From: Rhizophagus clarus
Lineage: Eukaryota; Glomeromycota; Glomeromycetes; Glomerales; Glomeraceae
Direction of reading: 5' to 3'
Assembly: GCA_015698045.1 (NCBI GenBank)
Contig: BLAL01000060.1
Coordinates: 374,501-438,500 of the forward strand
DNA length: 64,000 bases
Shown: piece after piece, positions 33,276-44,999 of the stretch
How positions within the stretch are numbered: the first letter of the stretch is position 1
Layout of the letters: each line of letters opens with the position of its first letter
Notes under the pieces: generated by a model
Databases searched by the model: none
The model's input: only the letters and a program-made list of their open reading frames with translations
What the model was told of the DNA's origin: nothing
Translations under genes and position numbers: made by a program

Positions 33276-35180
33276 GTGAAATCAATCGAATTACACTTTT
33301 ATTAAATAATGAGTATCAAACTAGACTTATTAGAAATTAAATTTTTCGCTTTATGAAAGCTACACAGTTATAAAATTCTTATTATATTTTACAAAAATGT
33401 ATTCTTTCAAATTATAATAATAAAAATACATTAAACTTTAAATTTTTTAAATTCATAATATCCATTAAAAATTTCAGGTAATCTTATTTTTGTTCAGGCA
33501 TGATCCAGATACTGAAATTCTGACAGGTTGCAGCTCTATATAACATATTTTTTAGTAAAAAAACTTTAACAAAATTGAGTAAAAAAATTTTTTCATCAGT
33601 TCCACCAGTTCTCAGTTCAGATCCCAGTTCAGATTATTAAAAAAAACTGAACTGAACTGGAACTGAACTGAAAACTTCAGATTAAAATTATTTAGAACTG
33701 AACCAGATTTTTGGTCCAGATCTGGTTCAGGTTTCAGGTTGAACTGAAACTGTTCAGAGCTTTATAATCATATTATATTATATTTTATCATATGTTAATT
33801 AAGATTATCTTTTTATATTTTTTTTAAAATAAAATTAACCAATATAATAAAAAAACTGTTAAATTTATCATCAATTGATATTTAATATATCTAAAAAATA
33901 TCTTCAATTGATTTTTTCAGTCAATCCTTGATAATATTTACCATCTATTCAAGAATATATTACAACTTCAAAAAGACATATCTACAATAGTTTCACAAGA
34001 TAGTATAACATTATGATCATCACATGCTTGATACTAACTTATTACAGTTTGGTAATGACCACTCAACTGCATAATAACAAATCACAGGTTTTTGCAAACT
34101 TCTTATCCATTTAAGACTCTTTCTTTACAGTAATTCATATATCTATTAGGGTTGGACTAGTCCAGTCTGGTCCAGTCTGATCCCAAAAGACCGGTCTTTC
34201 AGCCAGGACTAGATCAGACTGGGACTGGACTGATTTAAAATATTCTGAAACTTCTGATGAATTTGGTGCGGGTTTTTTTAATTTAGAGCTCAAGTCAGAT
34301 CAAATTGGGTCAGGTAACCTGCTTGACTAGTATGACCAAAACGATTCATAAATGTTATTTTTATAAAATAATGTGAAAACCAGCCAAAATAGCATTTTTT
34401 TAATATATAATTAATATGAAAAAAGAGTTTAAATGACATAAAAAAAGAAGAAAACAGCATTTTTCCATACTATTTTATGAAAAAATAAGGTAATATGAAA
34501 AAAATGATTAAACGGCATTTTTTGGAAAAAAATATCCTCCCAGAAGTGCTTTTTTATAAATAAATATTTCTGCGTCTTTTATAAAGTAAAATGAAAAAAA
34601 ATTAAATGCCATTTCATCATTTTTTATAAAATAAAATGAAAAACCCGCCATTATTTTAGCATTTTTCATTCATAAATAATAAGAAAAACAATGCCAAACC
34701 AGTATTTTTTCATATATAATTTGTAAAAAAAAATGCCATTTTGGCATTTTTTTTCATAAAGTAGATTTAAAAAAATGTCGTTCATGCATTTTTACATAAA
34801 GTAATATAACAAAAGAGCCAAAACATCATTATTTCATAAAAAAAATTGAAACCTGCCATTCTAGCAATTATTTTATTGGATCTAAAAAATTATATGGATT
34901 GGTTCCCAGTCCAGACTGGTCCTCAAATCTTGGACCGAAGACTGTGAGGACCAGTCCTAAGACTGATACAGAACTGGTTTTTGCTAGGACTGTTCCAATC
35001 TCAATATCTATACTCACAACACCAATAATACTTTTCATTACAATTTTTGTCTTTTACTAAGTGAGTTTGCTATATATAGATTTGGCTAACCTGCATTTAC
35101 ATACTTCATGATTTATTTTTATAGTATTAATAATTAAAGAATATTTCTACCTAATAAATAGCAATGATATAAAATTTTTT
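33276..35180 (+). repeat. Interspersed repeat R, copy 1 (interrupted by a MITE)
   Basis: Matches 62998-64000 in the same orientation at roughly 97 percent by eye. It includes a GAACTGAACTGG-rich segment at 33600-33760. The match resumes after the 857-bp MITE at 34147-35003 and continues at least to 35180, where copy 2 reaches the window end. No coding sequence and no terminal repeats of its own were recognised. Confidence 0.85.
34147..35003. mobile_element. hAT-type MITE (857 bp) with perfect 8-bp target duplication
   Basis: ATATCTAT flanks both sides (34139-34146 and 35004-35011), and copy 2 of the host repeat has the empty site with a single ATATCTAT at 63859-63866. The ends, TAGGGTTGGACTAGTCC and the inverted TGAGATTGGAACAGTCC, match at 12 of 17 positions. 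Subterminal GGTCCAGTCTGG-like words recur at both ends. There is no coding capacity. The 8-bp duplication points to hAT transposase. Confidence 0.9.
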
Positions 35181-36315
35181 ATTCTTTATACTTTTGAAAT
35201 AAAATAGAAAAAAATTACAAAAGAACAATTAAAAAATCTTCAATTATTTATATAGGTATAAGCCCTTTAAATTTGATTAGTACTATAAACTTATATTACT
35301 AATACATTTTATAATCAGCTTGTTGAATTTCTTTTACTTTTAAATTTTGGCACTTGAAATAATTTGAAATTAAAGCAGAATAAAGAACTAGATGCAGCAA
35401 ATTGATAAATTTAAATTTGTCAGTAAAATAGCAAGTCAGGTAACTTTCATATTGGTAAAATATCATTTCAGTAAAATGGAATTAAGTAATTTTCCATGTT
35501 TGTTAAACAGAAATTGACAAAATGATATTAGTTAATTTAGTATCAGTGAATTAGCTATCTATAAACTATATTATAACCTTTCAGAAGTTACATTGGATTT
35601 CATTTAGTTTAATAACATTACATTAAATAATTAGTAAAACCATTTAAAAAATAAAATTTATCAATAAAAATAAAAATTTATCATTTAAAAAAAACAGATT
35701 TTTAACCAAATCTGATTGCCAAAATTTTTTTTGGTTATTAAACCGAATTTTGTTTAATTGTAAAAAAATTAAAAATAAAATAAATAACAAAATGGAATTT
35801 TTAGTTAAATTAGAGGATTAATTTGCTTATTTTTACATAATTTTGAGGTTAGATACAAACTTTGCTTAGCAAACATAAGAAAAATCCTTGCTTAAAGCAA
35901 TTAGCAAAAAAACATTTTTAAGACCTTACCTACATAAGAATTTTCAGGATCCTATTTAACCATTACATTGCAAATCTCTAATTTATAATCTTAATAGTCC
36001 TAAAATAAGTAAGAATAATTTATTTATATGATGATTACAAAAGTTTGTAAAAATTTCCATTTTATGTAATAGTACTAAAACAAAAGGTAATGTTTTATAT
36101 AACTATATTTCCTATTTTATTCTATTTATTCTGTTTATTTAATAATACTATATCAAAAATAAAAACAAGTTATTTTCAAAAGCTACATACATAAACACTT
36201 AAATTCAATTATTTTAATCATTGTAAATTGGATATTTAATGTTTAATTACAAACCAAATTTATTTATGTAAAATAAATAACTTTACATATACTCTATAAT
36301 TCAGTGTTAAACAGT
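35181..36315. other. AT-rich non-coding stretch
   Basis: No gene, RNA or clear repeat was recognised; it is mostly A/T-rich sequence with short homopolymers. Confidence 0.6.
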
Positions 36316-36682
36316 TAGTGTTTCGATCCGTGACCAGGTCCAACCGGTTGGACCTGGATAATTTATTTTTTTCTGATATCCGGATAAACGCGGTTTTTAT
36401 CTGGATAATTATCCGGATAAAAATATCCGGGTCAGATCCGGTATCCGGATAAAAAATATAAAAAAAAAAATTTTTTAATATTAAATATCTTAAATAATAG
36501 TTCTTTTAATTTTCATTTTTATTTCAAAGTATATTATAGAATAATTTAATAATTAAAAACGTGTAAATATTCTTATAATAAAATTCTTTATTTAATAAAA
36601 TAAAATTCAATACATTTAATAAAAAATATTTAATAGAATAAAATTCAATACATTTAATAAAAAAATAATGAAAAATGTAATA

Positions 36683-39031
36683 TCATTCATCTAATAATTC
36701 TTCCAATTCGTGTTCATCTTCCACATAATCATTATTTTCCACATCCAAATCTGGTGGAAATATATTAATATGATCCATAGTTTTCATGTTACGTTTTAAA
36801 AATACACATTTTACCTAATAAAGCAGGATCCAATAAGCTTCTTTTTGCTGTAATGTGGCTTCCTGCATCTGAGAAAAGTCATTCAGAAGCTACAGAAGTA
36901 GCAGGAATTCCTAAATATTTTCGTGCAATAATAGAAAGAACTGGAAAAATTTCCTGTTTTGATTTCCACCAATCTAATGGGTTTTTATTTTCCCTAGCAA
37001 CTGGTAAAAGAAAATAAGTAGTAATTTCATCAGCTATTGCTGATGATGAAGTAGAACTTTCTTTTGTTTGAAACACTTTTTTTACTTTTTGTTGACGTCT
37101 TTCTTGATGCTCATGTAAAGATCTCATGCTAGGAGTTGAACTTGTTGAGGTAGTTGAAATTGTTGAAATTGTGGGTGATGGTGGAGTATTAGTTTGTTGC
37201 TGCATTTCTCTCTTTAATTGATCATATTGTATTTGTAAACTTGAATGAATTTTTACTTTTGTTTCTTCATCAGTTATAAAATTAAGATCTTTATACCTTG
37301 GATCCAAAAGTGCTACCATAATGCCAAACTCATCTGGCATTGCCCAATAATGTTTCAAACCTAAATAAATTTTATTTTTTACATATTTTAATACTTCTGA
37401 AATATTACTATAATCTACTTCAATTTGTGAACTTTCTTCTTCTACTATATCAGAATTAATAGTATTATCATCAGAATCTTCTAATACTTCATATGAATTA
37501 TCAGATGGTTTTAAAGAATTTGTGAGATCTGTAATAATAGGAAACATTTGACTTAATGTAACATAAGTATTTCCAGAAAAATCTTGTGTAGCTTTCTCAA
37601 ATGGTGCCAAAATGTTACATAATTCATCTAATAACTCCCATTCATTATCTTTTATCATAATTTTTTTTAATTTAATTCCATCAGTTTTTTCTTCAGATAT
37701 AAGAGAACAAGACAAGTTTACACTAAGTTGAAGCACAGCATATTGAAGAAAAATCAGCCGATCCCATGCCAAATATGAAAAGTTCCACCTTAAGTAATTA
37801 AACAACAATAATTATATAAATTAGGATAAAATTTATTAAATAATTAAATTGAATTAAAATATTTACCTAGTAGATATATCTTGTATTAAATGTAATGGTT
37901 CTTCATAACCAATCTCTTTTTGCACTTTAATCAATCGTTCAATTTGTTTTTGAGTAGAAAAAAAATTTATTAGTTGTTTTGTACGTGATACCAAATTTTC
38001 TACAACTTTTAATCCTTTGCTAATTGCCAGCTGCAAAGTATGAGCAGCACATAAGAGTCTTTTAATTGGTGTTAAATCTCGAATAGCAGCTACTACATTT
38101 GCTCCATTGTCTGTTGTTATTGATACAACAAGATTTTCAATTTCCCACTTTTGCATAGCATTTTTAATACCTTCAGTAATTACTTTTGCAGTATGTGGTG
38201 TTGGAAAATAGGATATTTCAAGCAAAACATCCATTATTTCAAAATTTTTATTAATCCAAGTTGCTGTTAAGCCTAAATATCCATGTTTTGAACAAGAAGA
38301 CCACAAATCAGTAGTTGAAGATATTGATTGAGCAGTTTTTAAAAGCAGTTTCAATTTTTCTTTATTATACCCATAACTGCGATCAATCATCATTCTTAAT
38401 TTTTTTTCTCCAGGAACTGTAAATTGTGGATCTATAATATACATATGCTCAATATATGCCTTTTGAGTTATGGTTGATAATGGTTGAGTTGTAAGTAAAA
38501 TCCACCATAGTGTTGATAATTCTTTTTCTTTTTGTCGGTTTTTATTGGATGCAGATTGAGTATGCATTGGTGATATAATGCCGCTTTCTAGAGGTGATAT
38601 AATTCCATGTTTAACAAGATGGTAACTGAGATTTCCTGTAGACCCATCATATTTGTAATTTTTTGAGCATTTTCTCCATCATCTAATAAAAACTGACAAT
38701 ATGCACGTATTTCTCCTTTATCATTTTGTTTTCTAATAAAATAATCCCATACCCAACTTACTTTTGTTTGTGGTTTAATTATTGCAGCAGTTTGTTTAAA
38801 GGGATTTGAATCATTTGGTGCTCGATTTGTTGATTCTAGTGTAGTATTTGTCATTTTTTGTTTTCCAAGGGCTTTAGATAATTTTGCAGGACGTCCTCTT
38901 TTTTTCTTTGCTAGTGGTGTTGGAGTAATTTCAACAATTTCATCACTAGAACCTTCATTTTCACTTAAGGTAATAATGTAATCTTGATCATTGTTATTTT
39001 CCATAATTTTGTGAATTATTTTAGCTTTCAA
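36683..39031 (-). pseudogene. hAT transposase (BED finger, RNase H-like core, hAT dimerisation domain)
   Basis: Reads from 39031 to 36683. A lysine-rich AT-hook-like stretch (KKKRGRPAKL) comes first, then a BED finger (VSWVWDYFI, then AYCQFLL). Next are the catalytic-core blocks SSTTDLWSS, TTDNGANVVAA and CAAHTLQLA, then DISTRWNFSYLAW across an intron, and the C-terminal dimerisation domain (NPLDWWKSKQ, SVASE, LFSDAGSHIT, KRSLLDPALL). The intron at 37789-37866 has GT-AG ends and restores the TRW motif. Three breaks are visible: a frameshift near 38660 in an A/T homopolymer inside the BED domain, a TGA at 36879-36881 where the family has Arg (SVASERLF), and a frameshift near 36805 just before the last 30 residues. 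It is probably inactive but not old. Confidence 0.85.
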
Positions 39032-39239
39032 TAAAATAAACTTTAATTGAAATTATGAAAAATTCAACAAGGGAATGTACAGTATTTATTAATCTTTATT
39101 ATGGCTTAGAACTGAATTAACTGTGATTTTATTTGTAAAAGTTTTAATAAACAAATAATAATTGTCATAAATCAATAGGTCTAAATAATAAATTTACCTG
39201 ATTAATATTGTAAAATTTTACAAAATTTTATTGCTACAA

Positions 39240-39690
39240 ATTTAATAAATTCCATGAAATTAATAATACGAAATTAATTAAACAAATTCCACGAAAATAA
39301 TTAAACAAATTCCATGAAAATAGTTAAACAAATTCCACAAAAATAATTAAACAAATTCCACGAAAATAATTAAACAGATTCCACGAAAATAATTAAACAA
39401 AGACATAAATGAAGTTAATTACAAAATTAATTAAGAAAATACTATGATATTAAACTAATAAATACTACGAAATTAATTAAGCAAATGCCACGAAAATAAT
39501 TAAATAAAGCCATAAATTTAAGCCACAAAATTAATTAAATAAATTCTACGAAATTATTTAAATAGGTGCCACAAAACTAATTAATAAAGCCACACATTTA
39601 AGCCACAAAATTAATCAAAATGCCACGAATTTAATTAAATAAATGCCACAAATTTAATTAAATCTATGCTATGAATTAAATCTAATATAT
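39240..39690. repeat. Degenerate 20-24-bp repeat array inside the hAT element
   Basis: Repeated words such as AAACAAATTCCACGAAAATA and GCCACAAATTTAATTAAA, upstream of the transposase start. Probably slippage-derived non-coding DNA. Confidence 0.6.
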
Positions 39691-40126
39691 GCTATAAATT
39701 TCTTGATTTACAAAAAAAAAATTGTATAATTTTTATCCGGATTTCGGTTTCTATCCGGATATATCCAGATTTTTATCTGAACTGGATTATCCGGATAAAA
39801 ACCGGATAATTTTTTTAATTTATCCGGATAACGGTTTCTATCCAGATCGAAACACTATAAACAGTATAAAACTATAAATATTATATAATAATAAAAAAAT
39901 AAAACATTTAATGAAAAATCAAACTTATTTTCACTTTTCCACTTTTCTGATTGTTTGCTCGCATTTTAAAATTGATTTATTGCTCACCAATTAATTTAAA
40001 ATTTTCAACAGTTAATAAATTAACCAAATTAAAAAGAGAGTCTTAAATGGATATAACTTACTCTGTAAAATCAATAACTTCTATTGAGCTAATATTACTA
40101 AGATCTTTTGTAAATGGATTAAGTAA

Positions 40127-40925
40127 TCAAGAAGTATAACAAGCATGTGGATGAGTAGTTGACTGATCATTCTCAATAGATAAAACATTTTTTTTTCTAT
40201 ATTCTTCTGCTTCTTCAAATTGCTTCTTAAACTCACTATTAAATAATATATCTTTAGTAAGTCCACTAATAGAATAATAAAATGATTCAATTAATTCTTC
40301 TATCTTACTAGCAATTGGTCTATTTTCTGGATTTGAATCCAAACACTTTTTCATTAAATCAATATAACATTTTGGAACTCCTTTTTCACTTATCTCAGGT
40401 TTAATTCCATTACATATATTTACCACCAAAGTATTATCATGAGCACAATTAGCAAATGGTTGTTTTCCAGTTACTACAAAATACATAATCATACCAAAAC
40501 TATATATATCTGCTGCTTGAGTATATGGTTTACCTCTTAATACTTCAGGAGCTACATAAGGCATAACTCTATAGATTTTTGTTTCATTTATATTATCAAC
40601 TTCTCCACATAATCCCATATCTGAAATACATACTTGATTATTAAATCTATAAAAATTTTTATCAGTAATTAAGTAATTTAATATTAATATATTCCCTATA
40701 TGAAAATCATGATGAACCATTTTATCATCATGAATTTTTTTAAGACCTTTAATTAGATATTGCAAAATAATAATTCTTTTCTTCCAATTACAATTTTTAA
40801 AAAAATATTTATAATTATCAAAACTTCCTTTATCCACATATTGAAGAACCATAATATAGTGGATCTTGAGATATTCCATATATTTTAAGAATTGAATTGT
40901 CCTGACTAATAGAATATGCTTTAAC
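40127..40925 (-). CDS. Kinase catalytic C-lobe exon
   Basis: Open for 250 codons from 40879. The order hinge (LQYVDKGSFDNY), catalytic loop HHDFHIGN, magnesium-binding DMG, APE and the C-lobe IYSFGMIMYFVVTGKQPF and NRPIASKIEEL blocks is complete. The Arg of the usual HRD is His here, while the catalytic Asp remains. The link to the upstream module passes through YGISQDP, where a short deletion relative to the other modules shifts the frame. Confidence 0.7.
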
Positions 40926-40986
40926 CTATTAAATATAAAATGTTATTATATTATAAAATGAATAATTTTTTAAAAAAAATTCTTAC

Positions 40987-43900
40987 CTCATTTAAAAATT
41001 TATTAGTAATATTTTGTGAATTATAAAAACACTTTAAGGCAACTTTTATATTAGGCCTCCTATTGTATTCTTGTTTTCTCACATTATAAAGTAATGGACC
41101 ATCTATCCATATGGCTGAATATACTGTAGCAAAACCACCTTTACCTACTTCCTTAATATTAATGAATTGATTATATGGTATCCATTCAACTATTATATCA
41201 CTATATGATTCAATTTTTGATTGCATTTCTTGAATGAAATTGTTAATCTTTTCATTTTCAATAGTTTTATATAAAAAATTATTTTTAATATTATTTATTT
41301 GACATGATTTACACCATTTTATGTCTATCCTTGTGTATATACTTCCGCAATTTTCACAATAAAAATCTTGAAGAATTATAATAAAATCTTTTGTATTTGG
41401 ATCTTGAGATATTCCATATATTTTATTGTCAAACTTAATAAGAAAATATAATTAAATATAAAAAAGTTATCATTATATTTAAAAGTATTAAAGATAATTA
41501 AATGTAAATTAAATTAGAAATTTCATACCTTATTTAAAAATTCATTGATATTAATTTGTGAATTATATATACATTTTAATGTAACTTTTCTGTTGGGTAT
41601 TCTTTTATATTCTTCTTTGTACCTTTTGTATTCTAATGGACCATTCATCCATATTGCTGAATAAATTGCTGTAGAATCATTTTTAATTATTTCTTTAATC
41701 TTATTGAACTGGTTATATGGTATCCATTCAACTATTATATCACTATATTCACTAATTTTTAATTGCGTTTCTTTAATGAGATTATCAATTTTCTCGTTTC
41801 CACTAGTCCAATTTGAAAAATTTTGCTTTAGATTATTTATTTGACATGGTTTACACCATTTATGATATAAATTTCCAGATAAGTTGCCACATTTTTCACA
41901 ACAATCTTGAAGAACAAGAATGTAATTTTTTATATCTGGATGTTGGGATACCCCACATATTTTAATTTTATTTGTATCACCACTTTTAATTGAATATAAC
42001 TTAACCTAAAATATAAAAAGTTACTATTATAAAATTTATAATACTGTAACTAAATTATAGAAGTTAAAATTTCATACCTCATTTAATAATTCGCTAATCA
42101 TATCTTGTGAATTAACTAAACATTTTAAAGAAACTTCTTTATTGGATAAACTTTCATATTCTTGTTTATTCTTCTCATATTTTAATGGACCATTTATCCA
42201 TATTGTTATATATTGTATTGAAGAATCATGTTTACCTATTTCTTTAATACTATTAAACTGGTTATATGGTATCCATTCAACTATTATATCATTATATGAT
42301 TCAATTTTTGATTGCATTTCTTGAATATAATTATCAATCTCTTTATTTCCACTAGTCCAGTTTGCAAAATTTTGCTTTAAATTATTTATTTGACATGGTT
42401 TACACCATTTATAATATATATTCGTATATTGATTACCACATTTTTTACAAAAATGATCTTGAAGAACAATTATATAATCTTTTGTATCTGGATGTTGAGA
42501 TATTCCATTTATTTTATCAATCGAATATGATTTAGCCTATTAAAGTATAAAAGTTATTATGATATAAATTATATCAAATCAAATTATAAAGAAATTTCAT
42601 ACCTCACTTAAAAGTTCACTAATCATACTTTGAGAATTATATAAACATTTTAAAGTAATTTCTTTATTGGGTATTCTTTTTTTTTTCCTTGTATATCGCA
42701 ATGGACCATTTATCCATATTGCTGAATGTATTGAAAAAGAATTACTATTAATTATTTCTGTAATATTTTTAAACTGGTTATATGGTATCCATTCAACTAT
42801 CTTACTATCATCTGTTTTAATTTTTAATTGCATTTCTTGAATATAATTATCAATCTTTTCATTTCCACTAGTCCAGTTTACAAAATTTTGTTTTAAATAT
42901 CTATTAGACATGATTCACACCATTCATAATCATTACAAAAACAATTTCGAAAAACCATTAAATATTCTTTTGTATCTGGGTTTTTAGATATTCCATATAC
43001 TTTTTTTATATTGGTAAAATTATCTTCAACAAAATACGAACTAACCTGTTAGAATATGGAAAAAAGTTATTATAATAATAATAAAGGTACTTGAATTATA
43101 AAGAAATTAAAAATTTTATACTTTATTAAAAAATTCATTGGTAATAGTTTGTAAATTGCCTAGACATTTTAAGGCAACTTTTCCATTAGATAACCTTTCA
43201 TATTCATGTTTTTTTCTTTCATATTGTAATGGACCATTTACCCACATTGCCGTATATTGTGTGGAAGAATTACTTATTTCTTTAATATTAATAAATTGGT
43301 CATACGGTATCCATTCAACTATTATATCTTCATATGATTCAATTTTCAATTGCATTTCTTGAATGAATTTATCAATTATCTCATCTCCACTAGTCCAGTT
43401 TGCAAAATCTTGCTTTAAGTAATTTATCTGACATTGTTCACACCATTTATAACGTATATTTGTATATTGATTACCACAATTTCTACAATAAAAATCTTGA
43501 AAAATTATAACGTAATCATTTGTATCTGGATTCCTGGATATCCCATATATTTGTTTAACCTGTTAAAATGCAAAAAAAAAGTTATAATAATTGCAATAAA
43601 CTTCTTAAAGTAGATTACAGAAAATTAAAAATTTTGTACCTTATGTAAAATTTTATTGGTAATATTATTTGAATTATGTGAGAATTCTAAAGCAACCTTT
43701 TCATTAGGCACCCTTTCCCAATTAGTATTTTTATTATATTTTAACGGACCATCCAACCATATTGCTGAATATAGTATAACAGAATCACTTTTAATTTGTT
43801 TGATATCATTGAACTGGTTATATGGTATCCATTCAACTATTATACCCTCATAATCAATTTTTAATTGCATTTTTTGAATGAATTCATCAATTATCTCATT

Positions 43901-44186
43901 TCCACTAGTCCAATTTACAAAATTTTGCTTTAGATTGTTTATTTGACATGGTTCACACCATTTATAATATAATTCCGTATATGTATTACCACATTTTTCA
44001 CAACGGTAATCATTAAGAACCATAATATAGTCTTTTGTATTCGGATCTTGAGATATCCCATATATAATTCCATCTGTATCATGATCTTTATTAATAATAT
44101 ATGGCTTAGCCTATCAAAATATGAAAAGTTTAATAATAATATCTTAAATTGAATAATAACGATAAAGAAATCAAAATTTTCATACC
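40987..44186 (-). repeat. Tandem duplication of one kinase exon (six and a half repeats, about 440-560 bp each with intron)
   Basis: Each unit runs from one AATGAG|GT donor to the next and encodes 143-159 residues in phase 0-0. All share WIPYNQF, GPLxY and the LKC N-lobe block. The repeat must have spread by unequal exchange of whole exon-plus-intron units. Confidence 0.85.
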
Positions 44187-44614
44187 TCATTTAAAATAAA
44201 TTCATTGACGTTATTTTGTGAATTATCCAAACATTTTAAAATGACTTTTTCATTAGACATCCTTTTGTGTTCTTTATCATAACTATCATTATAACTACCA
44301 TCAGAATAATAAATATCATTATATTTTAATGGGCCATCCAACCATATTGCTGAATAAAGTGTAGTAAAATCAACTTTAGCTATTTCTTTGATATCATTAC
44401 ACTGGTTATATGGTATCCATTCAACTATTATATCCCTATATTTACTAATTTTTAATTGCGTTTCCTTAATGAGATCATCAATTTTCTCGTTTCCACTAGT
44501 CCAATTTATAAAATTTTTTTTTAATTTGTTTATTTGACATCTTTTACACCATTTAATACGTGGATGTTCATCTATATCTATACCATGATCACAATTTTCG
44601 CATAGATATGTCAT

Positions 44615-44913
44615 TGTGAATTCGAAGCGTAAATTTTTTTTTTTTTAAAAAAAAAAGACGATGATATTATGATCGACACCCCATTTTAATAGGTCAGGAG
44701 ATCGACACATTTGTTTCAGCATTATTGTTATGTAATGACGCCCGCATTTAAAAGAAAAGTTCCATGATCTTTGACTCAGGTTCTATCTTAACGCCAATGC
44801 TAGATAAGTACTAACGCATTTTGCCAAGAAAATTTGGCAAAAAAAAATTCACGTGAACAAATAATAAACATGTGACTCAACATTGCGAGTTTAATAATAA
44901 ATATAAAGACAAC
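44615..44913. promoter_or_regulatory. Upstream region of the kinase gene
   Basis: About 300 bp between the kinase start and the LINE target duplication. It holds a palindromic TTCACGTGAA E-box-like site near 44850 and the inverted repeat TTTTGCCAAG...TTGGCAAAA at 44819-44845. No gene was seen. The promoter role is inferred only from position. Confidence 0.35.
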
Positions 44914-44999
44914 GGATTATAATAATAAGAGATCAAGTTACATATTAAAAATAAGTTACTTCAAAAACAACACAAACGAAATATTTTTTTTTCAACAAT

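Larger units (their letters stand above)
36316..39857 (-). mobile_element. hAT transposon, full length (3542 bp)
   Basis: The 13-bp inverted ends TAGTGTTTCGATC and GATCGAAACACTA are flanked by a perfect 8-bp duplication TAAACAGT (36308-36315 and 39858-39865). Both ends carry clusters of TATCCGGATA (36375-36460 and 39735-39840), typical subterminal transposase-binding repeats. One decayed transposase gene on the minus strand fills the centre. The left part of the transposase 5' side (39240-39680) holds a run of about 24-bp words around AATTCCACGAAAATAATTAA. Confidence 0.92.
40127..44614 (-). pseudogene. Modular protein kinase gene: seven repeated N-lobe exons plus one catalytic exon
   Basis: I infer eight exons (minus strand): 44614-44186, 44110-43640, 43559-43122, 43045-42603, 42536-42078, 42005-41529, 41433-40987, 40925-40127. 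The introns are 61-95 bp with GT-AG ends. Exons 1-7 repeat one module: a zinc ribbon (CxxCG, then KWCxPCQ), an NWTSGNE block, IVEWIPYNQF and a kinase N-lobe (YSAIWxxGPL, then VALKC). Only module 7 has a full glycine loop (GKGGFATVYSAIW). Exon 8 is a C-lobe: VHHDFHIGNIL (catalytic Asp), ISDMGLCG, MPYVAPEVLRG, ADIYSFGMIMY. The sequence fits the tyrosine-kinase-like families expanded in Glomeromycotina. Two one-frame shifts (near 42905 in exon 4, near 40870 at the start of exon 8) suggest a pseudogene, or skipping and sequence error. Confidence is in the gene and its domains; whether it works is unclear. Confidence 0.75.
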
